From contig JAIQFC010000004.1 in NCBI GenBank assembly GCA_020073465.1, positions 1-64,000 of the forward strand: a stretch of DNA of 64,000 nt. The letters run 5' to 3'. Position numbers and translations under genes: made by a program. Position 1 is the stretch's first letter, and each line of letters opens with the position of its first letter. Below the pieces are notes generated by a model. It made no database searches. It was not told the origin of the DNA and worked only from the letters and a program-made list of their open reading frames with translations. Positions 31,081 through 40,134 of this stretch are shown piece after piece. This stretch comes from Terriglobia bacterium (GTDB taxonomy: Bacteria > Acidobacteriota > Terriglobia > Terriglobales > Acidobacteriaceae).

Positions 31081-33045
31081 ATGAGACGCGGCTATTCGCA
31101 TCTTCCCCCCCTTATCCTGATATGGCTATTGTTTTCTACACTTTCGTATGGGCAGGCATGGTCGGGCATTTTATCGCCTGCTCGCGCGGTGGATTGGACG
31201 CAAGCTGGACTGCCGGGTGGCATTCCCAGCCGAACCACCATCTGCGCCAATGTACTCACTAGTGACAACACCGCCGCTATTCAGAGCAAGATCAATGCCT
31301 GCCCCGCGAATCAGGTAGTGAAATTCCCTACGGGCACATGGAACCTCAGCGGCAACATTTTTGCCAACAAGGGTATTGTTCTGCGCGGAAACGGCCCGAC
31401 GAATACGCTGATAAATCTTGGCAGCGGAAACATCCTTTTGAGCACGGCTGGCTCGGGGTATATGGGCAGTTATCCTTCTAACCTCGGGTCTACCAGTTGG
31501 ACAGGCGGACTCACTCGAGGCAGCACGGTTTTGACGGTAGCTTCTACCGCAGGAATGGCGGCGGCTCAGAGGGTTGTCCTGGATCAGCACAATGCCTCCT
31601 ATGTATTCACTTTGGCCGTCGAGGGAGAATGTACGTCTGGTAACAGTTGTGGCCGTAATGACAGCCCGTTGCAGTTCAATGGTGCTGACTCCCGCGCCCA
31701 AGAGGAGATAGTAGAAATCCAAAGCGTAGACAGTTCCACGCAGATTACCATCGCAGCGCCGGGGATCTCCCATGACTACGCGTCAGGACTTACTCCGCAA
31801 ATCTTTTACTGGAATAAGACTGGATCCCAAGGGCCAGGAAACATTGAGTTCGCTGGCGTTGAGGATATGACAATTAACGCCAATGGAAACGATTTCGCCA
31901 TCAGTATGCCGTTTTGCGATTATTGTTGGGTTAAGAACGTAGCGATCACAAACATAGCTCGTTCCGCAGTGTTCTTCTTTTGGAGCTATCGTGACGAGGT
32001 GCGCGACAGTTATATTTCCGCGTCGAACACATCGGGCGCACCGACTGAGTATGGAATAGAAGTCCTGCAATCGTCCTTTACCAAGATTGAAAACAACATC
32101 TTCTTCGGTGTCACTGCAAACCTGATGCCAGAGAGTTCCTACGGATTGGTTGCCGGATACAATTACGCGCTTAATACTGCTACGGGCCCACAGTTCGGAA
32201 GCTTCGAGCCTCACCTGGCGCATAACTTCCTCCAACTGTACGAAGGAAACGTCATCGATGAAGTCATGTACGACAACAGTTGGGGATCATCCTCGCAGAA
32301 CACTTCATTCCGCAACCGCATGTCGGGACATAGTCCAAATAAGAGCAATTACCGCGCGGCATTGAAAGTCAACGCCCATAACCACTACATGAACATAGTT
32401 GGGAATGTCCTTGGTGACCCGACCTTTCACACCCGTTATCGGTGCGATAACGTGGACACGAACCAAAGCGACAATTTTGTGTACGATTTAGGCTTCTGGA
32501 ACAGTTGCGAGAACGGCATTGATGCTAACAACCCTTACGACACCGTGACTCAGAGTAGCCTGATGAGATGGGGGAACTGGGATGGAGTGACTTGGAAAGC
32601 AAATGGCAACACCAATGGGGTGCGTTGGTGTACCGGAAGTGGAGCGGGTAATTCTGCCTGTACTGCTTCTGAGACAGCGAGCACAGACCCCACCTTTCCC
32701 GGTCTGGCCAGTCCGAGCACCAATCTTCCGGCTTCGTTTTACAACGGGGCGACGTCAGCGTTCCCTTCTTGCGGTACAGGGCTTTCCTTCTGGAAGAATC
32801 CTTCCACCGGAACGTGTCCACTGTACCCTCCCATTGGCCCTGACGTTGCCTGTACCACGAATTGCATTGCCAATACCGCAAATCACGCAGCCATGATTCC
32901 CGCACAACTGTGCTATACGAACACAGCAAAAGACGGCAATGGATTCCTGACGGCTTTCGACGCCAATGCGTGTTATGCGAACGATCCATCCTCTACCGCG
33001 GGTGGTCCGATGCCACCGACAGGTCTTTCGGCCTTGGTCCAGTGA
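31081..33045 (+). CDS. Secreted right-handed beta-helix protein (pectate lyase-like fold)
   Basis: A 654-residue exported protein with a signal peptide at residues 1-25 (LPPLILIWLLFSTLSYGQA). The DNTAAIQSKINACPANQVVKFPTGTW segment is the start of Pectate_lyase_3/GH28-type beta-helices. Repeated short strands with Asn-rich turns follow (GVEDMTINANGNDFAIS, YCWVKNVAITN, FTKIENNIFFG), to about residue 450. The rest has many Cys and Gly/Asn-rich loops. No catalytic set is clear. It may be a periplasmic or extracellular lyase/hydrolase that trims the polymer, as found in alginate and other EPS loci. The C-terminus ends STAGGPMPPTGLSALVQ with no anchor. Confidence 0.75.
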   Translation: MRRGYSHLPPLILIWLLFSTLSYGQAWSGILSPARAVDWTQAGLPGGIPSRTTICANVLTSDNTAAIQSKINACPANQVVKFPTGTWNLSGNIFANKGIVLRGNGPTNTLINLGSGNILLSTAGSGYMGSYPSNLGSTSWTGGLTRGSTVLTVASTAGMAAAQRVVLDQHNASYVFTLAVEGECTSGNSCGRNDSPLQFNGADSRAQEEIVEIQSVDSSTQITIAAPGISHDYASGLTPQIFYWNKTGSQGPGNIEFAGVEDMTINANGNDFAISMPFCDYCWVKNVAITNIARSAVFFFWSYRDEVRDSYISASNTSGAPTEYGIEVLQSSFTKIENNIFFGVTANLMPESSYGLVAGYNYALNTATGPQFGSFEPHLAHNFLQLYEGNVIDEVMYDNSWGSSSQNTSFRNRMSGHSPNKSNYRAALKVNAHNHYMNIVGNVLGDPTFHTRYRCDNVDTNQSDNFVYDLGFWNSCENGIDANNPYDTVTQSSLMRWGNWDGVTWKANGNTNGVRWCTGSGAGNSACTASETASTDPTFPGLASPSTNLPASFYNGATSAFPSCGTGLSFWKNPSTGTCPLYPPIGPDVACTTNCIANTANHAAMIPAQLCYTNTAKDGNGFLTAFDANACYANDPSSTAGGPMPPTGLSALVQ

Positions 33046-33554
33046 GGTTGGCGCAAGACGAGTGAACGATGAAGAATGAGGATTGGTTGCCTCGCGCCGG
33101 AGCCACTGGGTGAGAACCGGGAAGACCAGTTCGACGCTGACGACTGGCGTAACCAGATTCATCAGAACGCGGTTGGTAGGTTTCTCTAGATCGAGACGGG
33201 AATGCGGTCGGCACGTATTGTGCGCCCCGACAATCGTCAACCCACACAACTAGCGAACGTGCGCCTCGTTCAATGTAATCTGCGCGACACCCCGGGAATC
33301 AAAGAGTTCTCCGAAAGGTCTATCTTCACTCGCGTCTTTTTCTTTGGGGCGCAAAGCCTCCCCGCGTCGTCATAGAAGGATCCCGTTTCGACGTTCGAAT
33401 TGAACATTGTGGGTTCAGTCTGAGCACGCAACACGAGCATGCCAACGGGAATGGCTATTCTATGCAGGCATCGTAGAAGTACCGGTGGTTAAAGCGGCCG
33501 GTCGCTTAGAACTCATTGGAATGAGACGATTGTGACACGGGGAAGGTACACATC
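33046..33554. other. Intergenic region upstream of the sugar dehydrogenase
   Basis: About 500 bases without a convincing gene. Short frames on the minus strand overlap the beta-helix gene and have no motifs. Near its right end lie two adjacent inverted repeats (33492-33507 and 33512-33525). No consensus sigma70 promoter is obvious. This is one of the larger gaps inside the exopolysaccharide locus and may hold a secondary promoter. Confidence 0.5.
33492..33525. promoter_or_regulatory. Two adjacent inverted repeats
   Basis: AAGCG-gccggt-CGCTT (33492-33507) and CTCATT-gg-AATGAG (33512-33525) are back-to-back perfect dyads, 30 bp before the TTG start of the nucleotide-sugar dehydrogenase. They may be operator half-sites or short leader hairpins. 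They are short enough that chance cannot be excluded. Confidence 0.3.
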
Positions 33555-34868
33555 TTGAAAATCAGCGTTTTTGGTTTGGGTTATGTCGGGACGGTGACGG
33601 CCGGATGTCTCGCCCATGACGGACATGAAGTCGTCGGAGTCGACCCGGTCCAGACAAAAGTCGATCTGCTCAATCATGGCCGGTCCCCCATCATCGAGGC
33701 AGGGATCGGTGAGATCATCGACTCGAATGTGAAGTCGGGCCGTCTGCGCGCAACCAGCGATCCAGTTGGAGCCATCCGGGAAACCGAGTTGTCATTCGTC
33801 TGTGTCGGTACGCCCAGTCAGGCGAACGGCAATCTGGATTTGAGGTACATCCGGCGGATTTGCGAGCAGATTGGGGGAGCGCTGAAGGATAAGGCGGAGC
33901 GGCACACGGTCGTGATTCGCAGCACCATCCTTCCGGGAACGATGCGCACGATCGTTCTTCCCATCCTGGAGGAATTTTCGGGAAAGAAGGCTGGGGCGGA
34001 TTTCTCAGTTTGTAACAATCCTGAGTTTCTACGGGAGGGATCGGCCGTAAAGGACTTCAACGAGCCTCCGAAGACGGTGATTGGGGAGTTGGACCGAACC
34101 AGTGGCGAGATTCTGGCTGCACTTTATCAGAAACTTGATGCTCCTCTCATCCGGACGAATCTGGAAACCGCCGAGATGGTCAAGTACGTGGACAACAGTT
34201 GGCATGCGTTGAAGATCGGCTTTGCCAACGAGATCGGCAATCTCTGTAAGTCGTTCACAGTGGACTCGCACGAGGTGATGAAGATTTTCTGTCAAGACAA
34301 AAAACTCAACATCTCCCCTGCGTATCTTCAGCCTGGTTTTGCTTTTGGCGGTTCGTGTTTGCCGAAGGACCTGCGGGCTCTTTCTTACCAGGCCAAAATG
34401 CACGACCTGGAACTGCCGATTCTGACATCCATTCTGCCCAGCAACGAAATGCAAGTGAACCGCGGCCTGCAGCTCATCATGGAGAAAGGGCACAAGCGCG
34501 TCGGGATTCTCGGGTTCAGCTTCAAGGCAGGCACCGACGATCTGCGCGAGAGCCCGGTGATCGAAGTCATCGAGCGGCTTCTGGGCAAGGGACACGACCT
34601 GAAGATCTATGACAAGAACGTGAACGTCGCCAGTCTGGTCGGCGCAAATCGGGACTTTATTCTGAACCGCATTCCGCACATCTCCCGGCTCATGGTCAAA
34701 GACGTCGAGGCCGTCCTGGAGCATGCAGAAACGGTGGTGATCGGTAACAAAGATCCCGACTTCAAGGATGTGCCGAAGCGGCTTCGTGCGGATCAGCGAC
34801 TGGTGGATTTCGTGCGTATTAGCGATCAGAGGAGCGGGAATGGCAAGTATGACGGCATCTGTTGGTGA
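33555..34868 (+). CDS. Nucleotide-sugar dehydrogenase, closest to GDP-mannose 6-dehydrogenase (AlgD)
   Basis: A 437-residue UDP/GDP-sugar dehydrogenase. The Rossmann start is KISVFGLGYVGTVTAGCLA; CVGTPSQANGNLDL and RHTVVIRSTILPGTM follow. NNPEFLREGSAVKDF and PPKTVIGELD are close to AlgD. The catalytic Cys lies in FAFGGSCLPKDLRAL. The substrate helix reads KYVDNSWHALKIGFANEIGN (AlgD has KYTCNVWHA). It oxidises the C6 of the sugar nucleotide twice with NAD to a uronic acid, probably GDP-mannuronate. TTG start at 33555. The last 29 bases overlap the next gene. Confidence 0.85.
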   Translation: MKISVFGLGYVGTVTAGCLAHDGHEVVGVDPVQTKVDLLNHGRSPIIEAGIGEIIDSNVKSGRLRATSDPVGAIRETELSFVCVGTPSQANGNLDLRYIRRICEQIGGALKDKAERHTVVIRSTILPGTMRTIVLPILEEFSGKKAGADFSVCNNPEFLREGSAVKDFNEPPKTVIGELDRTSGEILAALYQKLDAPLIRTNLETAEMVKYVDNSWHALKIGFANEIGNLCKSFTVDSHEVMKIFCQDKKLNISPAYLQPGFAFGGSCLPKDLRALSYQAKMHDLELPILTSILPSNEMQVNRGLQLIMEKGHKRVGILGFSFKAGTDDLRESPVIEVIERLLGKGHDLKIYDKNVNVASLVGANRDFILNRIPHISRLMVKDVEAVLEHAETVVIGNKDPDFKDVPKRLRADQRLVDFVRISDQRSGNGKYDGICW

Positions 34869-36057
34869 GCGGTTCGAGCTTCGGGAGGGCAACAGCGAGG
34901 TGAAGTCCCAGATCTATGAATCGATCTCGCGCCTCTCTGGTTGGCTGGAGAGGAACGACTACCGCGGCTACGATACGTTCGATGGCCTTAACGCAAAGTT
35001 CGTGCGCCCATTCACCTTCGAAAACAAGTTTCTGCGCACCGTACTCCAGCAGGGAGTGCGGCGGTTTCCCGTCAATCTGCGTCCTTTCCTGGGAGTTGCC
35101 AAGGGACATTCCACAAAGGGGATGGGTTTCCTGGCGCGAGGTTTCCTGCGTCTTCACCGGGCAACGGGCGAGCAGGTGTGGGCGGATAAGGCCGAGTTTT
35201 GCCTGCAATGGCTGATTGACCACCAGTCCACGGGTTACTCGGGGGCATGCTGGGGGAATCATTTCGACTATCAGTCGCGCAGCTTCTATTTGCCAAAGGG
35301 TGTACCGACCATTGTGTGGACGTCGCTGATCGGACATGCTTTTTTGGATGGGTACGACCAGTTTCAGAAGGATCGTTATCTGCAAATCGCGATTAGCGCT
35401 TGCGAGCATATTCTGCGCGATCTGAACACGTATCCTGACGGCGCGGGAACCTGCATCAGCTATATTCCGGGCCAGAACAGCCAGGTCCACAACGCGAACA
35501 CACTCGGTGCCAGCCTTCTTGCCCGCACCTATTCCCACACGCGGAACGAATCCTATTGGGCGCTGGCACAGAAGGCGATGCAATACACGGCTCAGCACCA
35601 GCGTCCAGATGCATCGTGGTATTACGGCGAGAAAGAGAACCTGAACTGGGTTGACAATTTTCACACAGCATACGTGCTGGACTGTTTCAAGCATTACCGC
35701 GACAGCACCGGTGATCATCGCTTTGACGAGAATCTGAGGAGTGGATACGAATACTGGAAGAAGACCTTCTTCCTGCAGGATGGAACACCCAGATACTACG
35801 ATTACAAAACTCTCCCCCTCGATATCCAGTGCAGTTCCCAGGCGCTCGACACGCTTGTCTTCTTTTCCGACCGCGATCCGGAGAGCTTGAAGCTGGCGCT
35901 GAAGGTTGCACAGTGGACGATCGCGAATATGCAGGATCGATCCGGCTATTTCTACTACCGCCGGTACTCGCCATGGCTGGTCAACAAGACTCCCACGTTG
36001 CATTGGGGGCAGGCGACGATGATGTGTGCCCTCGCGGGACTGTACCAATTGCTGTAG
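34840..36057 (+). CDS. Predicted alpha/alpha-toroid protein of polysaccharide locus
   Basis: A 405-residue protein. ATG 34840 is chosen (GGAGCGGG just upstream, overlap of 29 bp with the dehydrogenase). It is built of repeated paired helices with aromatic and Gly-rich loops: GFLARGFLRLHRATGEQVWADKA, WGNHFDYQSRSFYLPKG, WYYGEKENLNWVDNFHTAYVL and SGYFYYRRYSPWLVNKTP. This pattern is typical of six-hairpin glycosidase or lyase folds (GH88, AGE, heparinase-type). No signal peptide, so it would act in the cytoplasm unless exported otherwise. Related proteins are common in O-antigen loci without a known role. Function not assigned. Confidence 0.6.
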   Translation: MASMTASVGERFELREGNSEVKSQIYESISRLSGWLERNDYRGYDTFDGLNAKFVRPFTFENKFLRTVLQQGVRRFPVNLRPFLGVAKGHSTKGMGFLARGFLRLHRATGEQVWADKAEFCLQWLIDHQSTGYSGACWGNHFDYQSRSFYLPKGVPTIVWTSLIGHAFLDGYDQFQKDRYLQIAISACEHILRDLNTYPDGAGTCISYIPGQNSQVHNANTLGASLLARTYSHTRNESYWALAQKAMQYTAQHQRPDASWYYGEKENLNWVDNFHTAYVLDCFKHYRDSTGDHRFDENLRSGYEYWKKTFFLQDGTPRYYDYKTLPLDIQCSSQALDTLVFFSDRDPESLKLALKVAQWTIANMQDRSGYFYYRRYSPWLVNKTPTLHWGQATMMCALAGLYQLL

Positions 36058-36074
36058 GAGACGAGTTCCCAATC

Positions 36075-37268
36075 GTGAAGAAAAAAGTCCTCATCATCGT
36101 CGAAAATCTACCTGTTCCTTTCGACTCCCGCGTGTGGAAGGAAGCCTGCTCATTGCACGCGAACGGATACGGAGTAACCGTGCTGTGTCCGAAGGGGAAA
36201 GGCTACGAGAAGGGATACGAATACCTTGAGGGAATCCACGTCTACCGGCATCCCACGCCCGCCGAGGGAAGCAGTCCCCTGGGTTACGTGTGGGAATTCA
36301 GCTGCGCCTTATTTTGGGAGTTCCTCTTCTCCTGGTGGATCTTCCTGCGGCGGGGGTTTCACGTCATTCAGGGCTGCAATCCTCCCGATGATATTTTCCT
36401 GGTCGCCCTCCCTTTCAAACTCTTTGGCGTGAAGTACATCTTCGATCATCACGATGCAAACCCGGAGCTCTACATCTCGAAATACGAGAAGCAGGGGCTG
36501 CTGTATAAGGCCCAGGTGCTGCTGGAGAAGCTGACCTACCGCTTCAGTGACGTGGTGATGGCCACCAACAACAGTTACAAGCAATTGGCAATCAGCAGGG
36601 GCGGCCTGGCGCCGGAGGATGTGTTTGTGGTTCGCAACGGGCCCGACCTAGAAACCTTCAGGGCTGTCCAGCCGAATCCAGGTCTGAAGTACGGCAAGCC
36701 TTACCTCGTGGGGTATGTCGGCACCATGAGCACCCAGGAAGGACTGGACATCCTGCTGGATGTGGCGCTGCACATCAAAAACCAAGGACGCCGCGATGTT
36801 CATTTCACCTGTGTGGGCGGGGGTACGGGACTGGCCGGGTTGCGGCAGATGGTCAAGGACAAAGACCTTGAGGACACCGTCAACTTCACCGGCAGAGTTC
36901 CCGAGCAGCAACTGCTGAACATTCTTTGCACTGCCGACGTCTGCGTCAATCCAGACAAACCGTGTGAGATGAACAACATTTCCACCATGATCAAGATTAT
37001 GGAATACATGGCCTTGGGCAAGCCGATCGTTCAATTCAATTTGAAGGAAGGACGATTCAGCGCCCAGGAAGCTTCGCTCTACAGTGACAACGGCAATCAG
37101 GTTAAGGACTTCGCCGACAAGATTCTGTGGCTGCTGGAGCATCCCGAGGAGAGAAGAAGAATGGGCGAACTCGGGCGCAAAAGGGTGGAAACCGAACTGG
37201 CGTGGGAGTATTCGGTCGGGAACCTGTTGGCGGCCCACGAGAAGGCGTTCAGCAAGAGGGCGCGGTAA
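36075..37268 (+). CDS. Family 4 glycosyltransferase (GT-B, WbuB-like)
   Basis: A 397-residue protein from GTG 36075; the open frame upstream overlaps the preceding gene. KVLIIVENLPVPFDSRVWKEACSLHANGY is the typical front of this GT4 group. FHVIQGCNPPDDIFLVALPFKLFGVKYIFDHHDANPELY is followed by LVGYVGTMSTQEGLDILLDV, FTGRVPEQQLLNILCTADVCVNPD and the conserved MIKIMEYMALGKPIVQF. A short hydrophobic stretch (ALFWEFLFSWWIF) probably associates it with the membrane. Donor unknown; likely acts on the growing lipid-linked repeat. Confidence 0.85.
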   Translation: MKKKVLIIVENLPVPFDSRVWKEACSLHANGYGVTVLCPKGKGYEKGYEYLEGIHVYRHPTPAEGSSPLGYVWEFSCALFWEFLFSWWIFLRRGFHVIQGCNPPDDIFLVALPFKLFGVKYIFDHHDANPELYISKYEKQGLLYKAQVLLEKLTYRFSDVVMATNNSYKQLAISRGGLAPEDVFVVRNGPDLETFRAVQPNPGLKYGKPYLVGYVGTMSTQEGLDILLDVALHIKNQGRRDVHFTCVGGGTGLAGLRQMVKDKDLEDTVNFTGRVPEQQLLNILCTADVCVNPDKPCEMNNISTMIKIMEYMALGKPIVQFNLKEGRFSAQEASLYSDNGNQVKDFADKILWLLEHPEERRRMGELGRKRVETELAWEYSVGNLLAAHEKAFSKRAR

Positions 37269-37297
37269 CATTGCAGCAAATTTTGCATTCTGAAGAC

Positions 37298-37768
37298 ATG
37301 AAATTTGTTGAGAGATTGCTGGTCGGCCTTGAAACGCGGCCCTGGGACATGGCCTATCGGGCGGCGATCGGTTTCGCCACACTTTTCTTTGCGCCGCGTT
37401 TGCGGATGAGAGACGGCACACATTCCGAGTGGATGTTGGTCCCAATTCTCCTGGCCGTATTCTTGGCGCTTCGAGTGGTTCCTGCTGTCGTGCGCAAGCT
37501 GGCACCCTTTTCGGATACGGTGCAGTCGGTGTGGGATCAGCGACGCCAAATGGCCAAGCACTACGACAGCTACCAATGGCAGAAGCTGTTGGGGTTCGGC
37601 ATAGGACTGACGCTCTGCACGGTGCTGTCCGGACAGTATTCGGCCGCCAGGGTCGTTGTGCCTTCCGTATGCCTGGTATGCGGCACGGCCGGAGCCATCC
37701 GATGGCGCGCGATTTCCAGGCAAATTGATGCTCTGAAGTTTGCGAAGCGAGCAACCATCTCCGGATGA
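37298..37768 (+). CDS. Small integral membrane protein, unknown
   Basis: A 156-residue protein, start ATG 37298 (a TTG at 37271 is possible). Three or four hydrophobic helices: WDMAYRAAIGFATLFFA, MLVPILLAVFLALRVVPAVV, and LGFGIGLTLCTVLSG and VVVPSVCLVCGTAGAIRW near the C-terminus. A basic loop lies between the second and third (WDQRRQMAKHYDSYQWQK). I do not recognise a family. It sits 30 bp after a glycosyltransferase and before another, so it may help assembly at the inner membrane. Confidence 0.6.
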   Translation: MKFVERLLVGLETRPWDMAYRAAIGFATLFFAPRLRMRDGTHSEWMLVPILLAVFLALRVVPAVVRKLAPFSDTVQSVWDQRRQMAKHYDSYQWQKLLGFGIGLTLCTVLSGQYSAARVVVPSVCLVCGTAGAIRWRAISRQIDALKFAKRATISG

Positions 37769-37834
37769 CAAGCAACCAGGTGACAGGCATTGAATGCTTC
37801 CAAACATAACGGCGCAAGGCGAGAGGGCGTAGAA

Positions 37835-38980
37835 GTGTCCCAATCAGGGTTGAGGCCGCGCATCTGTATGCCAACGGCCAGAGGGTTCACAAAAAGGGCG
37901 TTCCAGTGTGGCCTTTACGAAGCGCAGGATGTCCTCGTCGAGAATGATGCAGTGGACCTCATTGCCTTGGAGCCGGGGCCAGGATTCCGGTTCCGCGAGA
38001 GCTGGCAGAGAAGACTCTTGTATCGAGACATCTCGAGGAGACTCATCTACGTGAATCCCGGGCTCCGCCGGGTGCGGTTGACTGGTGAGTACGATCTATT
38101 CGTGGCCGTATGCCAAAACTACTGGGATCTTCTCTACCTGAATGCCATCGAGGGGTGGGAGGACCAGTGCAAGACGAGCGTGTGCTGGATCGATGAGATG
38201 TGGGCGGCCGAAATACCATTGTTTAAGTATTGGCTGCACTCTCTGCGGCGGTTCGATCACGTGTTCGTCGGGATCAGCAGCAGTGTTGTCCCCCTATCGA
38301 ACGCGATTGGGAAGCCTTGCCGCTGGCTGCCGGGTGCAGTCGACTGTCTTCGTTTTACCCCGTACCCCGAGCCCCCAGAGCGCGTGGTTGACGTGTACAG
38401 CATCGGGCGGAGGTGGGAGGGCATCCACCAGGCTTTGCTGCAGGCAGCAAAGCAGAGAGATATCTTCTACGTTCATGACACATTCCCGGCCGCCTATGCG
38501 GAACCGTACGACCACCGGCAACACCGCGAAATGATGGCCAATATGGCCAAACGCAGCCGATGTTATATGGTGGCGCCTCCTAAGATGGATGCTCCCGAAG
38601 AAACAAATCATCAGAGTGCCATTGGTTATCGCTATTACGACGGAGCGGCGGCAGGCGCGGTAATGATCGGGCAAGCGCCCCATTGCGAAGTATTCAACAC
38701 CATGTTCCCCTGGCCCGACGTGGTAATACCAATCCGGCCTGATGGCTCGGATGTCGTGGAGGTTCTGGCTCGCCTCGGCTCGGAGCCGGAGCGTGTTTCC
38801 GCCATCAGCGGGCGAAATGCGGCTGAGGCCTTGCGGCGTCATGATTGGCTGTATCGATGGAAGGAGATTTTCCAGATCGCTGGCTTGGAACCGTCAGCAG
38901 GGATGATGGCCCGTGAGCGCCGCTTGAAAGACTTGGCTGAGCTTGCGACCAGCGAGATGAGCAGCCGGACACTTTCCTAA
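37835..38980 (+). CDS. Glycosyltransferase-like protein (GT1/CgeB type)
   Basis: A 381-residue protein. GTG 37835 is preferred for GAGAGGG about 8-14 bases upstream; a TTG at 37790 is in frame. The N-terminal half (TKRAFQCGLYEAQDVLVEND, EYDLFVAVCQNYWDLLYL, CWIDEMWAAEIP) has a GT-B-like Rossmann pattern. The C-terminal half has VDVYSIGRRWEGIHQALL and the donor-site-like YRYYDGAAAGAVMIGQAPHC. This ends much as the Glyco_trans_1_2/CgeB group does. No membrane helix. The stop TAA shares bases with the ATG of the following gene (TAATG). Confidence 0.7.
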   Translation: MSQSGLRPRICMPTARGFTKRAFQCGLYEAQDVLVENDAVDLIALEPGPGFRFRESWQRRLLYRDISRRLIYVNPGLRRVRLTGEYDLFVAVCQNYWDLLYLNAIEGWEDQCKTSVCWIDEMWAAEIPLFKYWLHSLRRFDHVFVGISSSVVPLSNAIGKPCRWLPGAVDCLRFTPYPEPPERVVDVYSIGRRWEGIHQALLQAAKQRDIFYVHDTFPAAYAEPYDHRQHREMMANMAKRSRCYMVAPPKMDAPEETNHQSAIGYRYYDGAAAGAVMIGQAPHCEVFNTMFPWPDVVIPIRPDGSDVVEVLARLGSEPERVSAISGRNAAEALRRHDWLYRWKEIFQIAGLEPSAGMMARERRLKDLAELATSEMSSRTLS

Positions 38981-40083
38981 TGGTTACGATGAAAAACAGT
39001 GCGGAGTTACGCGCGGGTGAATGGGTCCAGGTTCGAAGCAAGGAAGAAATCCTCGCTACCTTGGACAAGAACGGGCAATTAGAAGGACTTCCCTTCATGC
39101 CTGAGATGTTTGCGTTTTGCGGCAGGCAGTTCCAGGTATTCAAACGAGCCCACAAGACGTGTGATCCGCCCAATGGCCTGAGTGGGCGCCGTATGCTGCA
39201 TACCGTCCATTTGGAAAGGAACCGTTGTGACGGAAACGCTCACGATGGATGTCAGGCCCGCTGTCTGATCTTCTGGAAAGAATCATGGCTCAAAAGGATC
39301 AGCACCGAGGAGCGAGCTGCGGCTGAGCCCGACCGCACTGTGAAGGGCGCTGGATCGAGAACATCCGGTGCGACCGAGCAGGACGTGGTCGCCGGCACTC
39401 GCAGAGTCCTTTCCCAGACGGATTCCGGCGAGCCGGTTTGGGTGTGCCAGTCCACTCAGATTGCACATGCTAGTCATCCGCTGCATTGGTGGAACCTGCG
39501 CCAGTATGTGGAGGATTACACCTCCGGGAACGTACGCTTATCCCAATTGCTGGCCTCTTTTCTGTTCTTCCTGTATGCACAGCTGGTCTCTGCCGGGTTT
39601 GGGCTGGGATCAGCGCTGCGCTGGGTTTACGACGTTATCCAGAAAATGCGCGGCGCCACTCCCTATCCGATGCGTCTTGGGAAGGTGCCGCGGGGAGCAA
39701 AGACTCCGTCGGCGAAACTGGATGTGCAACCGGGTGAGTTGGTTAAGATCCGAAGCTACGAGGAAATTCTGGCGACCCTCGACGAAAATGGACTCAACCG
39801 CGGGATGTGGTTCGATGCTGAAATGGTTCCCTACTGCGGAGGCACCTATCGAGTGCTCAATCGGGTCAACAGAATCATCAACGAAAAAACGGGAAAGATG
39901 CAGGATCTGAAGAACGATTGCATCATGCTGGACAATGTTGTCTGTCTGGCCTGCTATTCCAAGTTCCGCAGATTCTGTCCGAGGAGTATTTATCCGTACT
40001 GGCGAGAGATCTGGCTGGAGCGGGTCGTTCCGCAGAATTCCGCATCTGAAAATGCACGGGAGAGAGAAACAGTCCCCAGCTAA
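38980..40083 (+). CDS. Cysteine-rich protein with an internally duplicated uncharacterised domain
   Basis: A 367-residue protein whose two ends are copies of one ~100-residue domain. Copy 1 (11-106): RAGEWVQVRSKEEILATLDK, FMPEMFAFCG, RCDGNAHDGCQARCLIFWKE. Copy 2 (249-350): QPGELVKIRSYEEILATLDE, FDAEMVPYCG, VCLACYSKFRRFCPRSIYPY. Each has the EILATLD helix, a conserved Cys-Gly, and three clustered Cys near its end before a W-x3-WL-(K/E)R finish. That would suit metal or redox binding. The middle (155-225) has a WVCQSTQIAHASHPLHWW segment and one hydrophobic helix. Proteins of this layout recur, as far as I recall, in O-antigen/EPS loci as hypotheticals. Function unknown. Confidence 0.7.
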   Translation: MVTMKNSAELRAGEWVQVRSKEEILATLDKNGQLEGLPFMPEMFAFCGRQFQVFKRAHKTCDPPNGLSGRRMLHTVHLERNRCDGNAHDGCQARCLIFWKESWLKRISTEERAAAEPDRTVKGAGSRTSGATEQDVVAGTRRVLSQTDSGEPVWVCQSTQIAHASHPLHWWNLRQYVEDYTSGNVRLSQLLASFLFFLYAQLVSAGFGLGSALRWVYDVIQKMRGATPYPMRLGKVPRGAKTPSAKLDVQPGELVKIRSYEEILATLDENGLNRGMWFDAEMVPYCGGTYRVLNRVNRIINEKTGKMQDLKNDCIMLDNVVCLACYSKFRRFCPRSIYPYWREIWLERVVPQNSASENARERETVPS

Positions 40084-40134
40084 CGCGAGGGGCGTCTTTC
40101 CAGCGGTTAGGCAGCTAACTACAGTTTCGCAAAC

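Noticed and set aside
34029-36072. Long minus-strand frames opposite the AlgD-like and toroid genes
   Set aside because: The plus-strand genes have clear families and coupled starts; the antisense translations show no motif.
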